Assembly (NCBI RefSeq): GCF_958979055.1
Contig: NC_084887.1
Location: 10,256,501 to 10,320,500, forward strand
Origin: Alnus glutinosa
Lineage: Eukaryota > Streptophyta > Magnoliopsida > Fagales > Betulaceae
Direction: 5' to 3'
DNA: 64,000 nt
In this document: positions 36,023-47,055 of the stretch, one piece after another
Position numbering within the stretch: the stretch's first letter is position 1
Layout: each line of letters starts with the position of its first letter
Position numbers and translations under genes: made by a program
Notes under the pieces: generated by a model
Told to the model about the DNA's origin: nothing
The model's input: the letters and a program-made list of their open reading frames with translations, nothing else
The model's database searches: none

Positions 36023-37564
36023 TGATGAGTGCCAAATATTGTATATTTGGACCCCTTAATTTGCATTAGTTAGACCTTTAGTTTTGTTATTTTCTAATAT
36101 TTTTGGTTAGTTTTTGTATTTTGGTATTTTGCAGATCATGGAGAGAAAACGGTAGTTTTAAAGTGAAAAAAATGCAAATTTTGGAAGTCAAAATCGGATT
36201 GGATTAAATTTCAAGTTCTGCACAAGTCATAGTATTTTGATCATAACTTTTAGTTCAAGTATCGGATTGAAGTGAAATTAGCGGCGTTGGAAATATAATT
36301 CAAAATGGTACAAATCATTGTGAAATAGAATTTTCCTAATTCGAATGTCTGCTACGTCATAAATGCCCTGCAATATAAGAGCGCGAATTTCCTTATTCTT
36401 GGAGGCTGCAGACACTCCAAACCCTAGCATTCTTTTCTCTTATTATGGTTTTTGAGGGGTAGAGGTGCCATTTTGAAAATATGGCCCTAAACCCTAGCGT
36501 TCTTTTTTCCTATTAGGGTTTAGAGGGGTAGAGGTGCCATTTTGTAAAAGATTGGTTTAACCTAATCTTCTGCTATAAATACCCATTGCTAGATACCACT
36601 TAGATAATAAAAAAATTTCTTCAGAGCACTTGTCTTAGCTCTTGTCTTTTCTTTTGTTAGTGTTACTTTGTTCTTATATTATTTTAATTCAAAGTTATTT
36701 GTTGTTCTTTTCTTTTATCGCTTTACTTTTATAATATTTAAATTTTTAGTTCTTCTTCTCATTCTTCCTTATCAATTTTAATTCATAGCACTTTTAGTTT
36801 ATTGTTATTTAATTTTTGATCTCTCTTTCTTTTCCATTATTTCGTTTGTTGTTTTCTTTTATTTTTGTTCTCTTGATCTTCCTTTTTCTTTTCGTTTTAT
36901 TTTATTATTATGATTTCATTTCAAGATTGCTCGGTGTTTTTAGTCATGAGAGGCTAAAATCCTCAACTAAGGTTGAGGATAAAACCTCATCAATGATAAC
37001 ACCTTCGCTCTTGTCATGATATTCATAAATTCAATATTTATTTATATTCAAATTCTATATCAATCTCTTTAGATTGATGATTTTTTTTTTATATATATAT
37101 TTGTGTAATTCAATCGATGGATACATCGATTGATTTCTTTAAAATTGGGGTATCTAATAGGATTTTCGGATACAATAGATGATTTCAATTAAAAAAATGG
37201 ATAATCGTTGTGATTTGTGAGTTGAGTTATTCAAATATTTTCATGTTTTGAATTTGAATATCGGGCCTATTAAATTGAATTTATGAATAAAATGAAAGAG
37301 TAGGGTGTTTGATTTGGTTTGGTGAATTCCGATACCTTAGTGTTTGTTTTATAAATTGTTCTTGTTTATTTTAATTTCGTTTATTATTTTGTTTACAAAA
37401 AAAAAATTCAACATCTTTGGGTCTAGGTTAAAATAAGATTAATTTAAATAGAAATTGATTTTCGTTTTTTTACACACACTTCCTTGTGAATATGATCTCG
37501 TACTTGCGCATGCACTATGCTGCATATGACTCGTGCGCTTGCGAGTATTAAAATTTGCACATCA
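36023..37564 (+). mobile_element. Solo LTR, 1542 bp, inserted in chromovirus gag
   Basis: It starts TGATGAGTGCC and ends TTTGCACATCA, giving TG...CA ends, and is flanked by the 5-bp duplication CCAAT (36018-36022, 37565-37569). Removing it rejoins the gag frame through ...FFNW|YGV... on the minus strand. A TATA-like word CTATAAATA at about 36573 points to plus orientation. There is no second LTR and no internal genes, so it arose by LTR-LTR recombination. The long LTR of this sort suggests a Tat/Ogre-like gypsy element, at low certainty. Confidence 0.88.
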
Positions 37565-38046
37565 CCAATTAAAGAATCGATCCATATCCCTAGTCCATTG
37601 AGTAAAAACTCGAGGATCCAAATAGCCATCAAAAGTAGGGGCATTTAACTTAATATTTTTAAATAAGCGCTATTCGTGACAAGTTGGAGACTGAGTACCC
37701 TGGCGGTAATGGTCTCCTTCTCGCCCATGATCATGACCCCGATTCCTACGGTCACGTCTAACATGTTGTCTATCACCTCGTCGATGACGATAGTGTCTAT
37801 CAGGGCAGACGAGTGAGGGATTTCCTCAAGATTGTTTAACCTAGTGGCTAGACCCATGTTCTCCTCACGGGTAGCAGCCATCTCATTCTGGACAGCCGCT
37901 AATTGAGTCTGCAATTGTTGCTGGCTAGTGGCTAGTTGAGCTAGCTGACGAGTGAGGGCATCAAATTGGGAAGGATCCGTAGTGGAGGGACTAGAGGTAG
38001 AGGTAACTAGATGACCACTACGCAAATGCATGCACAGTAATGCCAA
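37565..38046 (-). pseudogene. Chromovirus gag, N-terminal part
   Basis: It begins MALLCMHLRSGH, has a coiled-coil-like Gln-rich stretch (LTRQLAQLATSQQQLQTQLA) and, after a frameshift near 37650, the conserved PYFDGYLDPRVFTQWTRDMD preceding the solo LTR. Confidence 0.8.
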
Positions 38047-38840
38047 CTAAATGAAGTGCGATTGAGATCAATAAACAATAAGAGGTAGTAATGAAAAATA
38101 TAAACCTAAGCAATCAATTAATTAATTAATATTATTATTATTATTATTTTGGAGGCTGAGAATACTAATAGTTTATCCGTAGCAAATATAGGTAAAATTA
38201 TCTAAGGGAAATTATATCAGTCAATAGGTCCAATCAGGTGGGTTTGGATTAAGTGCTACAGAGAACAGCAACACAATAGAAAAAAATTGACACAATTCTA
38301 GAATAAAATGACAACATAAAACCAAAGATAAATAAGAATAGTGACTCCCTTTATTGTTGATAAATCTTGCAGTGGTCCGTGACTTAGCAGTGGTCTGTGT
38401 CTCTGCCTTTGGGCTATCTGCGTCCACGCACAAAGGAAATCATGCTCAAAGCACGATCGTCTTCTTCACCTTCAAAAGAATTTGCACACCGAACACCATC
38501 GAAATCGCCGAAAATTCGCTAGAAAAAACAAACAACGTCGGAAATACCACATAAGCCTCCAAAAACCACGAAAACACTGTTAATGGCCAAACGTCGCTAG
38601 TGAACACAACAGAATCGCCGGAAACTTGACGGAGACAAGCAGACGTCACCACAAACGATATGAAACAGCTGGAGAGGATCAAAACTCGTCGGTGAATGGA
38701 TCGTTGGTGAGAACTGAGGTAGGGTTTGGATCGAAGGGAGGTCTCTGTGATGTGGACAAGCCGATGTGCAGTAGATCGATAGCAGATGGTGTACTCGCGT
38801 GGGAGAATCGATTTTACTGTTTGAGAAAACAATAAGACCG

Positions 38841-38852
38841 GCTTTGATACCA
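38841..38852 (-). promoter_or_regulatory. Primer-binding site (initiator Met-tRNA type)
   Basis: On the minus strand, TGGTATCAAAGC lies 4 bases inside the 5' LTR. It matches the usual TGGTATCAGAGC primer site for tRNA-iMet with one difference. Confidence 0.85.
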
Positions 38853-38856
38853 AATT

Positions 38857-39193
38857 TGATGTGTGGTGATTAATCAGAGAAATAAAGCAAGAATTCAAGA
38901 GGAAGAAGAAGCACAAATTAAGAAAGAAAGGAGGAAAGCCGAAAGAGAGGGAGAAAATAGAGAGAAAACATGGCGGTGCAAGCTCAATTAATCAATATGC
39001 TTCCAAAAACTGCCTTAGTCTCCAGTCAACAGTGTTTAAATAGTAAAATAGCAACCCTAATTAAACCCTAGAAGGTTTATGAGCGAATTAAATAACTAAA
39101 ATAAATAAAGGCTATAATTGAAGCCCATTATTATAACCCAAATAAATAAAGCCCAAATAGGTAACTAAATAAAATAACAAGATGTCTACATCA
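38857..39193 (-). repeat. 5' LTR of the chromovirus
   Basis: 337 bp, TGATGTGTGG...CTACATCA on the plus strand. The 800 bases between it and gag (38050-38856) are an untranslated leader with no supported gene. Confidence 0.93.
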
Positions 39194-39198
39194 CAGAG

Positions 39199-40030
39199 TA
39201 TTTGTAAATATTAAAACACATGGACAAAAAATCTACAAAGATGTAGGTCAAGAAATAAAGCACTTCATAATATTAACACGGATATGACAATTAGAAGAGT
39301 TCAAAAATCAAATTTCAACATGTTGGCGGCAACAAGTTGTGAATGCCACAATTTCAGAAAGTATCACCCAAAATCACTAAAATGCATCAATTATTTTCAG
39401 TTGATAGAATAGGATTTCAAATCCTAGGGGTTCCTATTACACAAACAAAGGAAGATGAGAGAAGTATTTAAGAAGGGTAATCAAAGAAAGATCAAGATCA
39501 AACTGATAATATAGCGTTAACTTCCGAGGCTCATATATTTAGTATTGTTGCCAAACCTGCAAAAGCAGGCTTAATTGTTACAATTCAGACTTTACCTCAA
39601 CTCAAACAGACAAAACGCCTTCAGCATATTCCTCCAAGGCAGAGTTCGACACAGGACAACAAACTCGAGCAATTTGTAATTATCAACACTCTTTACAATT
39701 TTCTCTTGCGAAGCATGATCACACACAGGTCAAAACTTGAACGGGTCCAACCAATTGCAAGCTTACCAAAGACAGCAAATCAACTGAGGAAAAAATGGCA
39801 TAGGGAATATATAAGCGAGTAGATTAAGCACAGCATACAATTTGATGGAGAACGTACAACATAATGAATGTGTCAAGAATGTAAAAACATCAAATAATTC
39901 ATCACATCTTCCCCAAAAGATCGAGGAAAAAAGGTTAGCATATATTATGCTGTGCAAAGAGCCAAATAGTTAATCAAGTATGGAAATTGTAGAACTACAG
40001 ACTATTATAATTAATGTGTTACCTTCTATG
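39199..40030. repeat. 3' flank of F-box unit 2, right part
   Basis: 39199-39480 aligns with 18440-18725 of unit 1; 39955-40030 aligns with the DNA just 3' of F-box 1 and F-box 3. The piece between (39490-39950) has no counterpart in unit 1 or 3 and no recognised gene. Confidence 0.8.
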
Positions 40031-41545
40031 TTATCTTCCTGAGACTCCATTTTTTGCATTTAGTAGAACGAGGCTCTCCACGTATTTATCCAAATAAAAC
40101 GAGCTCTCCCAATACATAGTTCCAGTTTCCAATTCTTCGGGCAAGGGTAAAAATCCCAGCTGAGTTACTCGTTTGATATGTGGTTCGTACGAAAGAAGCT
40201 CCCCTTTTCTGTCGGTAACTAGAACTTCACCATTTTTCCTGAAGGCTACCACCCTCTTTAATCCTTGACTGATATGAATGTTGAATAGCTTAGTCCAAGA
40301 TTCTCCAATGCCATACTCTTTCATGATCCATATAGAAAACGACTGTTCCTCCTTTCGTTCATTAAAGGGGACAAGACAAAGTAATCCATCAAGCACCGCA
40401 ACAGTCATATTCAAATACAACTTTCCAACAAAATGGTCGGGCACTGCAATCTCATGAAAAACTTCATCAACCATATCAAACGCCACTATCATATTGCGAA
40501 AAGTGCCCTCTTCTGGAGGAGTATGCGCGACCCAGTGGGATGCCCCATTGACAAAAACGGATAAGCAACGCTCATTGACAATATATGATGGAGCAGGTGC
40601 AGCAATGGCTCGCCAGGAGCCAGTGTTAAGCGTATAGATCTCGACCAGCGGTGGAACCTTGACCTTGTAGTCACGCCCTCTAAGATACACAAGCCTGATC
40701 AGCTTAATATCATTGGTAGAGGGGTCATAGCCGAATCCATGGGAATGGTTGAAGATGGCGTGTAATGAGAGGGTGAAGTTAGGCTCTGGAAGGCTTAGAG
40801 CCCTATGAATGGAAGGGTTCCATAGATTATAGCAATAGTAATTTCTCTGATAATGATCAGTGTAAGCAAAGCAGAGTAGTCCATTCCACGAACCCACTAT
40901 GTTGGTAAAACTATAACAAGGACAAGAAGCAGGTGGTTTAAGTGGGCAATTCAATTGGATGAAGTTATTGTTATTACCAAATGATCCACCATCAGTGCGC
41001 AGACTAAAGTTCTCGAATTCTCTAGATATTACAGTATCAATGAGAATCGTTTTTGCGTACCGAAAGAGAAGTAGGCCGCTGTTATTGTTGTCATGGCGGT
41101 TGGTGTGGTTGTGGGTGGCGATGAAGGTGTTGCTGGAGATTAGAGAACACCAGTCCTTGCAAACGCACCTGAACCTCACCAGTGACTTCACAGGAAGTCT
41201 GAGGAGGATCTCGACCACCACTTCTCTTGGGAGCAAAGCTAAGTACATTTCTTTTGCTTCTTCTTCTTCTACTTGCATTTTGACCACAGCTTCGCTTGGG
41301 ATTTCGTTTGCTTCTTCTTCTTCTTCCATGTTGACCACAACTTCGTTTGGGAGATCATCTTTTTTCTTAGAGAATCTTCTTCTTCTAGTTTCGGAAACCA
41401 GAGAGAGTCGCGAAAGCAATCTACGAATTAACATCTTTGGAATCCGCCAACTACTGGTACGTAGTTTGAGCATATGCAGGTGATCGAGCGATGAATAATA
41501 GCAAAGGTGGAAGGGAAAGTAGAAGACAGATGACAGAAAGCTCAA
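40031..41545 (-). CDS. F-box protein 2, CPR1/CPR30-like, with N-terminal extension
   Basis: Intact frame of 504 residues from the first ATG. The F-box is at residues 104-143 (LLPREVVVEILLRLPVKSLV, then RFRCVCKDWCSLI) and the FBA domain fills most of the rest, as in its two paralogues. The family role is SCF substrate adaptor; substrate unknown. It is about 100 residues longer at the N terminus than F-box 1 and 3. The extension holds a basic patch (RRRRFSKKKDD) and three spaced look-alikes of the F-box start: LPNEVVVNMEEEEEA, IPSEAVVKMQVEEEEA and LPREVVVEI. They look like in-frame duplication of the first F-box helix plus an acidic spacer. The true start is uncertain: Met25, Met38, Met73 and Met100 are alternatives, the last giving a protein close in length to the paralogues. 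Confidence 0.85.
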   Translation of the reverse strand: MSFLSSVFYFPFHLCYYSSLDHLHMLKLRTSSWRIPKMLIRRLLSRLSLVSETRRRRFSKKKDDLPNEVVVNMEEEEEANEIPSEAVVKMQVEEEEAKEMYLALLPREVVVEILLRLPVKSLVRFRCVCKDWCSLISSNTFIATHNHTNRHDNNNSGLLLFRYAKTILIDTVISREFENFSLRTDGGSFGNNNNFIQLNCPLKPPASCPCYSFTNIVGSWNGLLCFAYTDHYQRNYYCYNLWNPSIHRALSLPEPNFTLSLHAIFNHSHGFGYDPSTNDIKLIRLVYLRGRDYKVKVPPLVEIYTLNTGSWRAIAAPAPSYIVNERCLSVFVNGASHWVAHTPPEEGTFRNMIVAFDMVDEVFHEIAVPDHFVGKLYLNMTVAVLDGLLCLVPFNERKEEQSFSIWIMKEYGIGESWTKLFNIHISQGLKRVVAFRKNGEVLVTDRKGELLSYEPHIKRVTQLGFLPLPEELETGTMYWESSFYLDKYVESLVLLNAKNGVSGR

Positions 41546-41736
41546 AAATGCACCGAATAAATTAACGTCCCCTGTCCTTTCCCACTAAATGTTTCCACCT
41601 CCTCCGGTCTTTTTATTAATTATTTTTTGTTTGCTGTTAATCGATCTACACGTACACCATTGTCATTCATTTGCCTATTCCTGGCCTTTACGGATTTGAT
41701 CTTTTCAATTCCCTCCAAAGTTGGTTAGGCCAGGAA

Positions 41737-41781
<45 letters not shown>

Positions 41782-43260
41782 GTAATGGGTATGCTTTTGG
41801 AACAATGATCATTGGTCTATCTCCTTATCTTCTATATTTCTTCCACCTATTAAAAAGCACTCAGTTAATTTACCTTTATTTTCAGTGATCCTTCCATCAT
41901 ATTGCATTACAAATATATACCATCATTAAGGCGGCCGTCTCCTCGAACAATCTTTAACAAATTACATTGCTTAAATTACGAATTATTGAGCATTCAAACT
42001 TTGTACACCAACTAAAGTTGTTTGGCTTGGGGAAATTCCTAAGATTGATGGGCAAACTAGTAAAGTAGGAAAATAGCGTTACAATCTAAAAGACAAGGCA
42101 AGAGCATGTTTGGTTGCTATTTTGAAAATCTGTTTTCAAAACAACAAAACACGTTTTATTTGCAATTTTGGCGTTTGGACAGTTGTTTTGAAAACATAAA
42201 CAAGCGAAGAAAAAAAAATAAATAAATAACACCAAATATGAAAACCGAAAATAGTTTTCTCATCAATAAAGAAAACACGCGGAAATCGAAAAACAGTATG
42301 AGAGTTAAAGACTTCACTGTGAGGTAATTTTTCATCATTTTTCTTTTTTCTTAATGCGATTTTTTCTTCTACCTCATCCATTCCACCATCGTCTGCGGCT
42401 CCTTGGCACTCTCTCTCTCTCTCTTTTAGTCTCCTCTCGGAATATTCATCGGCCACCATCCGAAGAGGACGGGCAAGTTTTTAGGTAAGGTTAGGGTTTC
42501 GATTGGAATCGGATTTACAACTTCGTTTTGAAGGAGAGTCGACGGCTCGAGGATGGGTTGCTATTTATGATTACAAGAAGGATATTCTTCAACAAATTCA
42601 ATACCAACAGGTTTGTTTGTGATTTCCTTGTGAGTTTGAATTTACGTTTTTAAAATTTTATCCTTATTTTTAAAGTTTTATGATTTTTTTATTTTTTTTT
42701 ATTTTTGGTGGGTTGTATATATCACTATTTTTTTATGAGTTCATAGGAATATTTGTGGGAAATATTTTAAAATGTTAACGTACTGGTTATATAAATGTAT
42801 GGGGTACAAATAGGGGTGTACAACCGTTTGCGGTTCTGACTCTTCTTTATGTACTTTAAAAAAGAAAAAAAGAAAAAAAAGGCTTCTTGTTGAGGAAGCA
42901 GTGGATGTCACTTTGCATATACACTCTTGTGGTTGTGGGGTTTACCAGATAATATAACAATACTCCTTAATCAGCGTCTACCGCCCTCAATTTTCTTTTC
43001 ATTTTTTTCAGTTAAATAATTTTGAAAATTTGTGTCAATTTTTAAGACATGTAGTCATAATATATTAATGGATATTTGTTTTGGAATAATGTTCATTGGT
43101 CCATTTTCATATCTTTTATATTTCATCGACCTCTTCGAACGCAACTATCGTCAGTACACCCTTATTTTCATCTATCATTTAAACAAACTACATTGGTCAT
43201 GAAAGATAGGTTCGAGCAGGGGATTAGGCTGAATTGAAGGGTTAAGTACAACAAATGGAC
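41546..43260. repeat. Upstream flank of F-box unit 2
   Basis: It aligns with 48650-50057 of unit 3 and, from 42300, with 22890-22966 plus 24403-25140 of unit 1. It contains a CT/AT microsatellite (41737-41781), a segment starting GTTTGGTTGCTATTTTGAAAA near 42108, the empty hAT site at 42392-42399 and the helicase fragment below. A word around ATATATTAATGG occurs twice in the block (near 41785 and 43060), so part of the flank is itself duplicated. Confidence 0.8.
42498..42610 (+). pseudogene. DEAH11/12-type RNA helicase exon fragment, unit 2
   Basis: Paralogue of 24490-24603. It reads FDWNRIYNFVLKESRRLEDG, then, after a 1-base deletion, YDYKKDILQQIQYQQ, ending at the same GT donor (CAG|GTTTGT). 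The frame is broken and no downstream helicase exon exists, so it is non-functional. Confidence 0.72.
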
Positions 43261-43493
43261 CAACTTCATCTCTCGGAATAGCCACCTACCTGATTCGACA
43301 TTTTTTTTTCTTTTTTTTTTTATGAATCAATGCCTTTATAAACCAAACACAACAGAAAACGTCACTCCAGTAAACACTGGATACACCTTACAAACAAGAG
43401 AACAAACTCTCTACACATCAAACTAGCGACCAAACAAAATACTGCACAGCCAAAACCCAAAGAACAACTAAAACCAGAACCAAAACAACATTT

Positions 43494-44457
43494 TTACAAA
43501 CACCACTGCTGTGATAGGCTACCCGAGAGATTCTTCAGCTTCCTACTAGACAAGACCCAATTTTTAACATCCCCTTTAATCCGAGCAACAAGAGCTTCTT
43601 CAGTCAAAAGAGTATTACCATAACAAAGGTCATTCCTCAACTTCCATAAATGGTATATAGCTGCTGCCAAACAAAGTTTACATAGTATATTTTGCAGACT
43701 TTTACCCTTCAACCTGCAGCTCCAGACCAAAATATCATCCCAGTACACACAAGGGTTAGAAACACAATAAGCATCCATCAAATGACGCCAAACTCTTCCA
43801 CATAAACTACATTGGAAGAACAAATGATCAATCGATTCCAAGCACCCATAACAGAACCGACATAAAGGATTTCCAGTAAATCCCTAGCCACACATACGTT
43901 CTTTGATGGTAAGAGCATTCCTACAAACAAGCCATAACATGAAAGCATGTCAAGGAATGGCCAACGGAAACCACACAACCTACCACCAAGGAACCTCAGG
44001 GGCTTTAGTCCGAAGAGAATTCCAAGTCTCCGAACATGAGTAAGTTCTCCTTCTAGATTTCCACACAGGAATATCAGCTTCACCAATCGCAATAGCTGGA
44101 AGTTGACTCTGAATATGAACCAAAGCTTCCGAACAAGCAGGGGGCCAAATCCAATTTCCATTTTTTAGAACAGTAGACAGCTTAGCATCAATGCCAATCC
44201 CGGAATCATAAACTATCCGAAATCCATAGATATCAACAAGCCTACCAGCCGGGTGCCAAGCATCAAACCAGAGAGATATATCATGACCTTTCCCAACTTT
44301 AAAGCTAAGAAAATCCTTAGCTACATCCCGGAGCTTGAAAATCTTTTTTCAACCCCAAGAACAAACCTTAAGTAGAGGAATATGCCAGAAACTCCTCCCC
44401 TTCAACCAGTTTTGCTCGACCCATGCAACCCATAAAGAACCGGCTTGAGAAAATAGG
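43494..44457 (-). pseudogene. LINE zf-RVT (RT zinc-binding) domain, frameshifted
   Basis: The frame at 43841-43494 reads ESIDHLFFQCSLCGRVWRHL and AAAIYHLWKLRNDLCYGN, the usual C-terminal zinc-binding region of plant LINE ORF2. The preceding part (44161-43778) needs frame changes to show RTYS...W and PLCRFC motifs. Several stops are present. Confidence 0.8.
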
Positions 44458-44459
44458 TT

Positions 44460-45776
44460 TCATATATGGTTAAGCATGGTAGCACAATTCCAAACATCAA
44501 GCTTCCTAAGTCCAAGACCTCCCTCAGACTTTGGAAAGCAGACTTTGTCCCAAGCAACTTTAGCTTTAGCTTTGGTATCCTTCCCATTCCACAAAAATCT
44601 GTTAATTTTCTGTTCAATAATCCGGATCACTTTCTTAGGGAGAATGAACACTCTAGCCCAAAAAATTTGAAGGCTAAAGAGGATAGAAGAGATTAGCTGA
44701 AGCCTTCCTGCAAAAGACAGATGCCGCATTAACCAAGAATCAATACGACCCGCAATCTTAGCTACCAAAACTTCACAGTCCACAGCCGAGAGTCTTCTAG
44801 TAATCAGTGGAACTCCCAAATATCGGACCGGCAAAGACCCCTCAAGCATCTTCAGGACTTCTAAGAAAGCTAACTTATCATCTCTATGAATTCCAGCACA
44901 AAAGAAAGCACTTTTGGCAGGGTTAGCTTTGAGGCCGGATAAAACTTCAAATTCAGCAAGCACATCTTGGATAGTTTGAATAGACCCCATATCAGCTTTA
45001 AAAAATATGAGTAAATCATCTGCAAAGCACAGATGAATTAATCTTAGCTTGCTGCATTTAGGATGAAATCTGAACCTCTCAGGATTAGAAGAAGCTTCCA
45101 TAAGTAGCTTGGACAATATTTCCATGGCAAGCACAAAAAGGTAAGGTGAGATCGGGTCACCATGTTTTAACCCTTTCTTGCCTTTATTATAATCCACTAA
45201 AGTACCATTAAGAGCTACTGAAAAATAAGGGCCAGTAATACAAGCTCTAACCCAAGAAACATACTTTTTTGGGGCACCAAAACACACCAAACAGTGGAGG
45301 ATAAAATCCCAACTTACTGAGTCATAAGCTTTCATTAGATCTATCTTCAAAGCACATCTAGAGGTCCCCTTACTTTTATGATAATCATGCACAATTTCCT
45401 GGGCTAGCAGAATGTTTTCTGCAATGCTTTTCTTCGGGATGAAGGCCCCTTGGTTATTGCTAATTATATCAGGAAGCCCCAGTAGCAACCGATTAGCAAG
45501 AATCTTTGTGATAGTCTTGTAGACAAGATTGCAACAGGAAATAGGTCTGTAGTCACCCATGACAGACGGGTTCCTTTTCTTAGGAACAAGAGTGACGATG
45601 GTGGAATTGACTTCCTTGAGGAGAATACCTGAAGAAAAGAATTCCAATACTGCATCAATAACCCCATCACCTACTATAGACCAAGCCTTATGGAAAAACC
45701 CTGCAAAGAATCCATTTGGGTCGGAGGCTTTACTAGGCTTCATAGAAAAAACAGTAATAGAAAAGAAAACAAACAC
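44460..45776 (-). pseudogene. LINE reverse transcriptase, 5'-truncated ORF2
   Basis: 438 open codons. Motifs in order: YRPISCCNLVYKTITKILAN (about residues 76-95), IPKKSIAENILLAQE, ALKIDLMKAYDSVSW, KHGDPISPYLFVLAMEILS, LCFADDLLIF (catalytic ADD) and VRYLGVPLITRRLS. It lacks the endonuclease domain and the start of RT because of 5' truncation, so it cannot retrotranspose on its own. The family makes cDNA primed at the nicked target site. The long open stretch suggests a fairly recent insertion. Confidence 0.92.
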
Positions 45777-45800
45777 AAGTGACCTCGTCGGCTGTGCCGA

Positions 45801-46208
45801 TGGGAGAACACTCTGAAGTCTAAGTTAGTATTTACATAGCATGAAAAAAAAAATGAAAAAAATGAAAATTCTTGGAGAGAATAAACTTCTTTTGATTTAA
45901 AGGAACCATCAAACCAAAAGAGCTTGTACCTAAGCTTCTAAGACCTCACTTTAAAATCATGACACATAAATGTGAGACATTTGAATTCATGCCCGCCATT
46001 AAATTTGGCCAATGCAGGGGACTATGTACAAGCTAGCTGCAATTATATCGATTACAAATAGATTCAAGATTAAAAGAACAACGTAAAGCCCTTTAATGTT
46101 AGCATTTTGTGGTTTGAGATTGTCATATCACGATTTCAGTGATCATTGAATCTTAACTCATACAAGAAAACGATGACATAGAAAAGGAAGGAATTTTTTT
46201 TTATTTTT
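45801..46208. other. Geneless spacer before unit 3
   Basis: AT-rich with poly-A runs; no similarity to the F-box units and no coding region seen. Confidence 0.5.
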
Positions 46209-47055
46209 TTTTTTCATTTTCCTCTTTTGCTGCTTCTCTCATCCATTTTAGCAATTCACATGGAAGCCATTGAAAAACCCAGAAACAAATGCTGAATGCG
46301 TAAAAATTGAAGTGTGAGGAACCATAAGCGGCTCTTTGAATTCTCTATGTGAAACATATTTCACATATGAACAAAAAAAAATGATACCCAAAAACAGGAA
46401 ATGGAAAGAACTTCCCAAAAAAAGAATAATTTTATCAAAGACTCAATAATGTACTAACTACCAGTATATTATTGACTCTTTTGCCTCCATTTGAATTTCT
46501 ACCATCAATATCATTTGTAATTGTCAGACTTTGTGTTTGGTGGGGCTTAAGAACACAGACAAATAGAACCCTCTTGCAAAAAGATGAAACAAAATGGTCT
46601 CCAAAAGTTCAAGCCAATAAAGACATCAAGGATTCATAGAAATACACTCATTTAAGTTCTGGGAAGAAAGTATGTTAATGGTGTAATACTTCATCTATCT
46701 AAAAAGGTTTACCTAGCTTGGAAAATAGATTCACTTTCCCTCTTTTTGGAATGGAATTATTTCAGATACTGTGGAAATGTGACATTTGTTTGTGGGTTAT
46801 TATCCATGTTACATAATTATGCCACACCAGAAATAAAGGTTGGCAACAAGACATCTATACAGACATGCACATACAAACCAGTCCACAGCACTCTGCTGCA
46901 CTTACACTAAATGCAGTAATGCAGTACTATTTTCATGTATTGCTCTACTAAGCAGTTCGTGTGGAAATCAAGCTCTACGTGCAAAGAGCCAAATAGGTAA
47001 TCGAGTATGCAAATTGTAGAACTACAGACTATTATAATTAATGTGTTACCTTATG
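46209..47055. repeat. 3' flank of F-box unit 3
   Basis: 46209-46410 aligns with 16390-16580 and 46410-46980 with 17497-18020 of unit 1. Two internal segments present in unit 1 (about 16580-17496, including the GBP fragment, and about 18020-18840) are absent. Confidence 0.85.

Larger units (their letters stand above)
31229..39193 (-). mobile_element. Ty3/gypsy chromovirus retrotransposon, 7965 bp, inactive
   Basis: Two near-identical LTRs (31229-31568, 340 bp; 38857-39193, 337 bp) begin TGATGT and end CATCA. The 5-bp target duplication CAGAG flanks the element (31224-31228, 39194-39198). Unit 1 has the empty site at 18435-18439. The coding order on the minus strand is gag, protease, reverse transcriptase, RNase H, integrase, chromodomain. 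A primer-binding site lies beside the 38857 LTR and a purine-rich tract (CCGGGAGAG) beside the other. Stops and frameshifts interrupt all genes, and a 1542-bp solo LTR interrupts gag. The short LTRs and C-terminal chromodomain suggest a Reina/CRM-like chromovirus; lineage not settled. Confidence 0.95.
43303..45800 (-). mobile_element. LINE retrotransposon, 5'-truncated, about 2.5 kb
   Basis: The plus-strand T-rich run at 43303-43320 is the poly-A tail of a minus-strand element. Coding parts run from reverse transcriptase (5' at about 45776) to the zinc-binding zf-RVT domain (about 44160-43500), followed by about 190 bases of 3' UTR. The 5' edge is close to 45790, where RT coding becomes unrecognisable. 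I could not find a target duplication. It interrupts the DNA just beyond unit 2. Confidence 0.88.

Noticed and set aside
40959..41483. 174-codon plus-strand ORF opposite F-box 2
   Set aside because: Antisense shadow of a conserved F-box gene; the same shadow appears opposite F-box 1 and 3.
43303..45800. Functional LINE coding for an active reverse transcriptase
   Set aside because: The RT block is open, but the endonuclease and 5' end are missing and the zf-RVT part is frameshifted.
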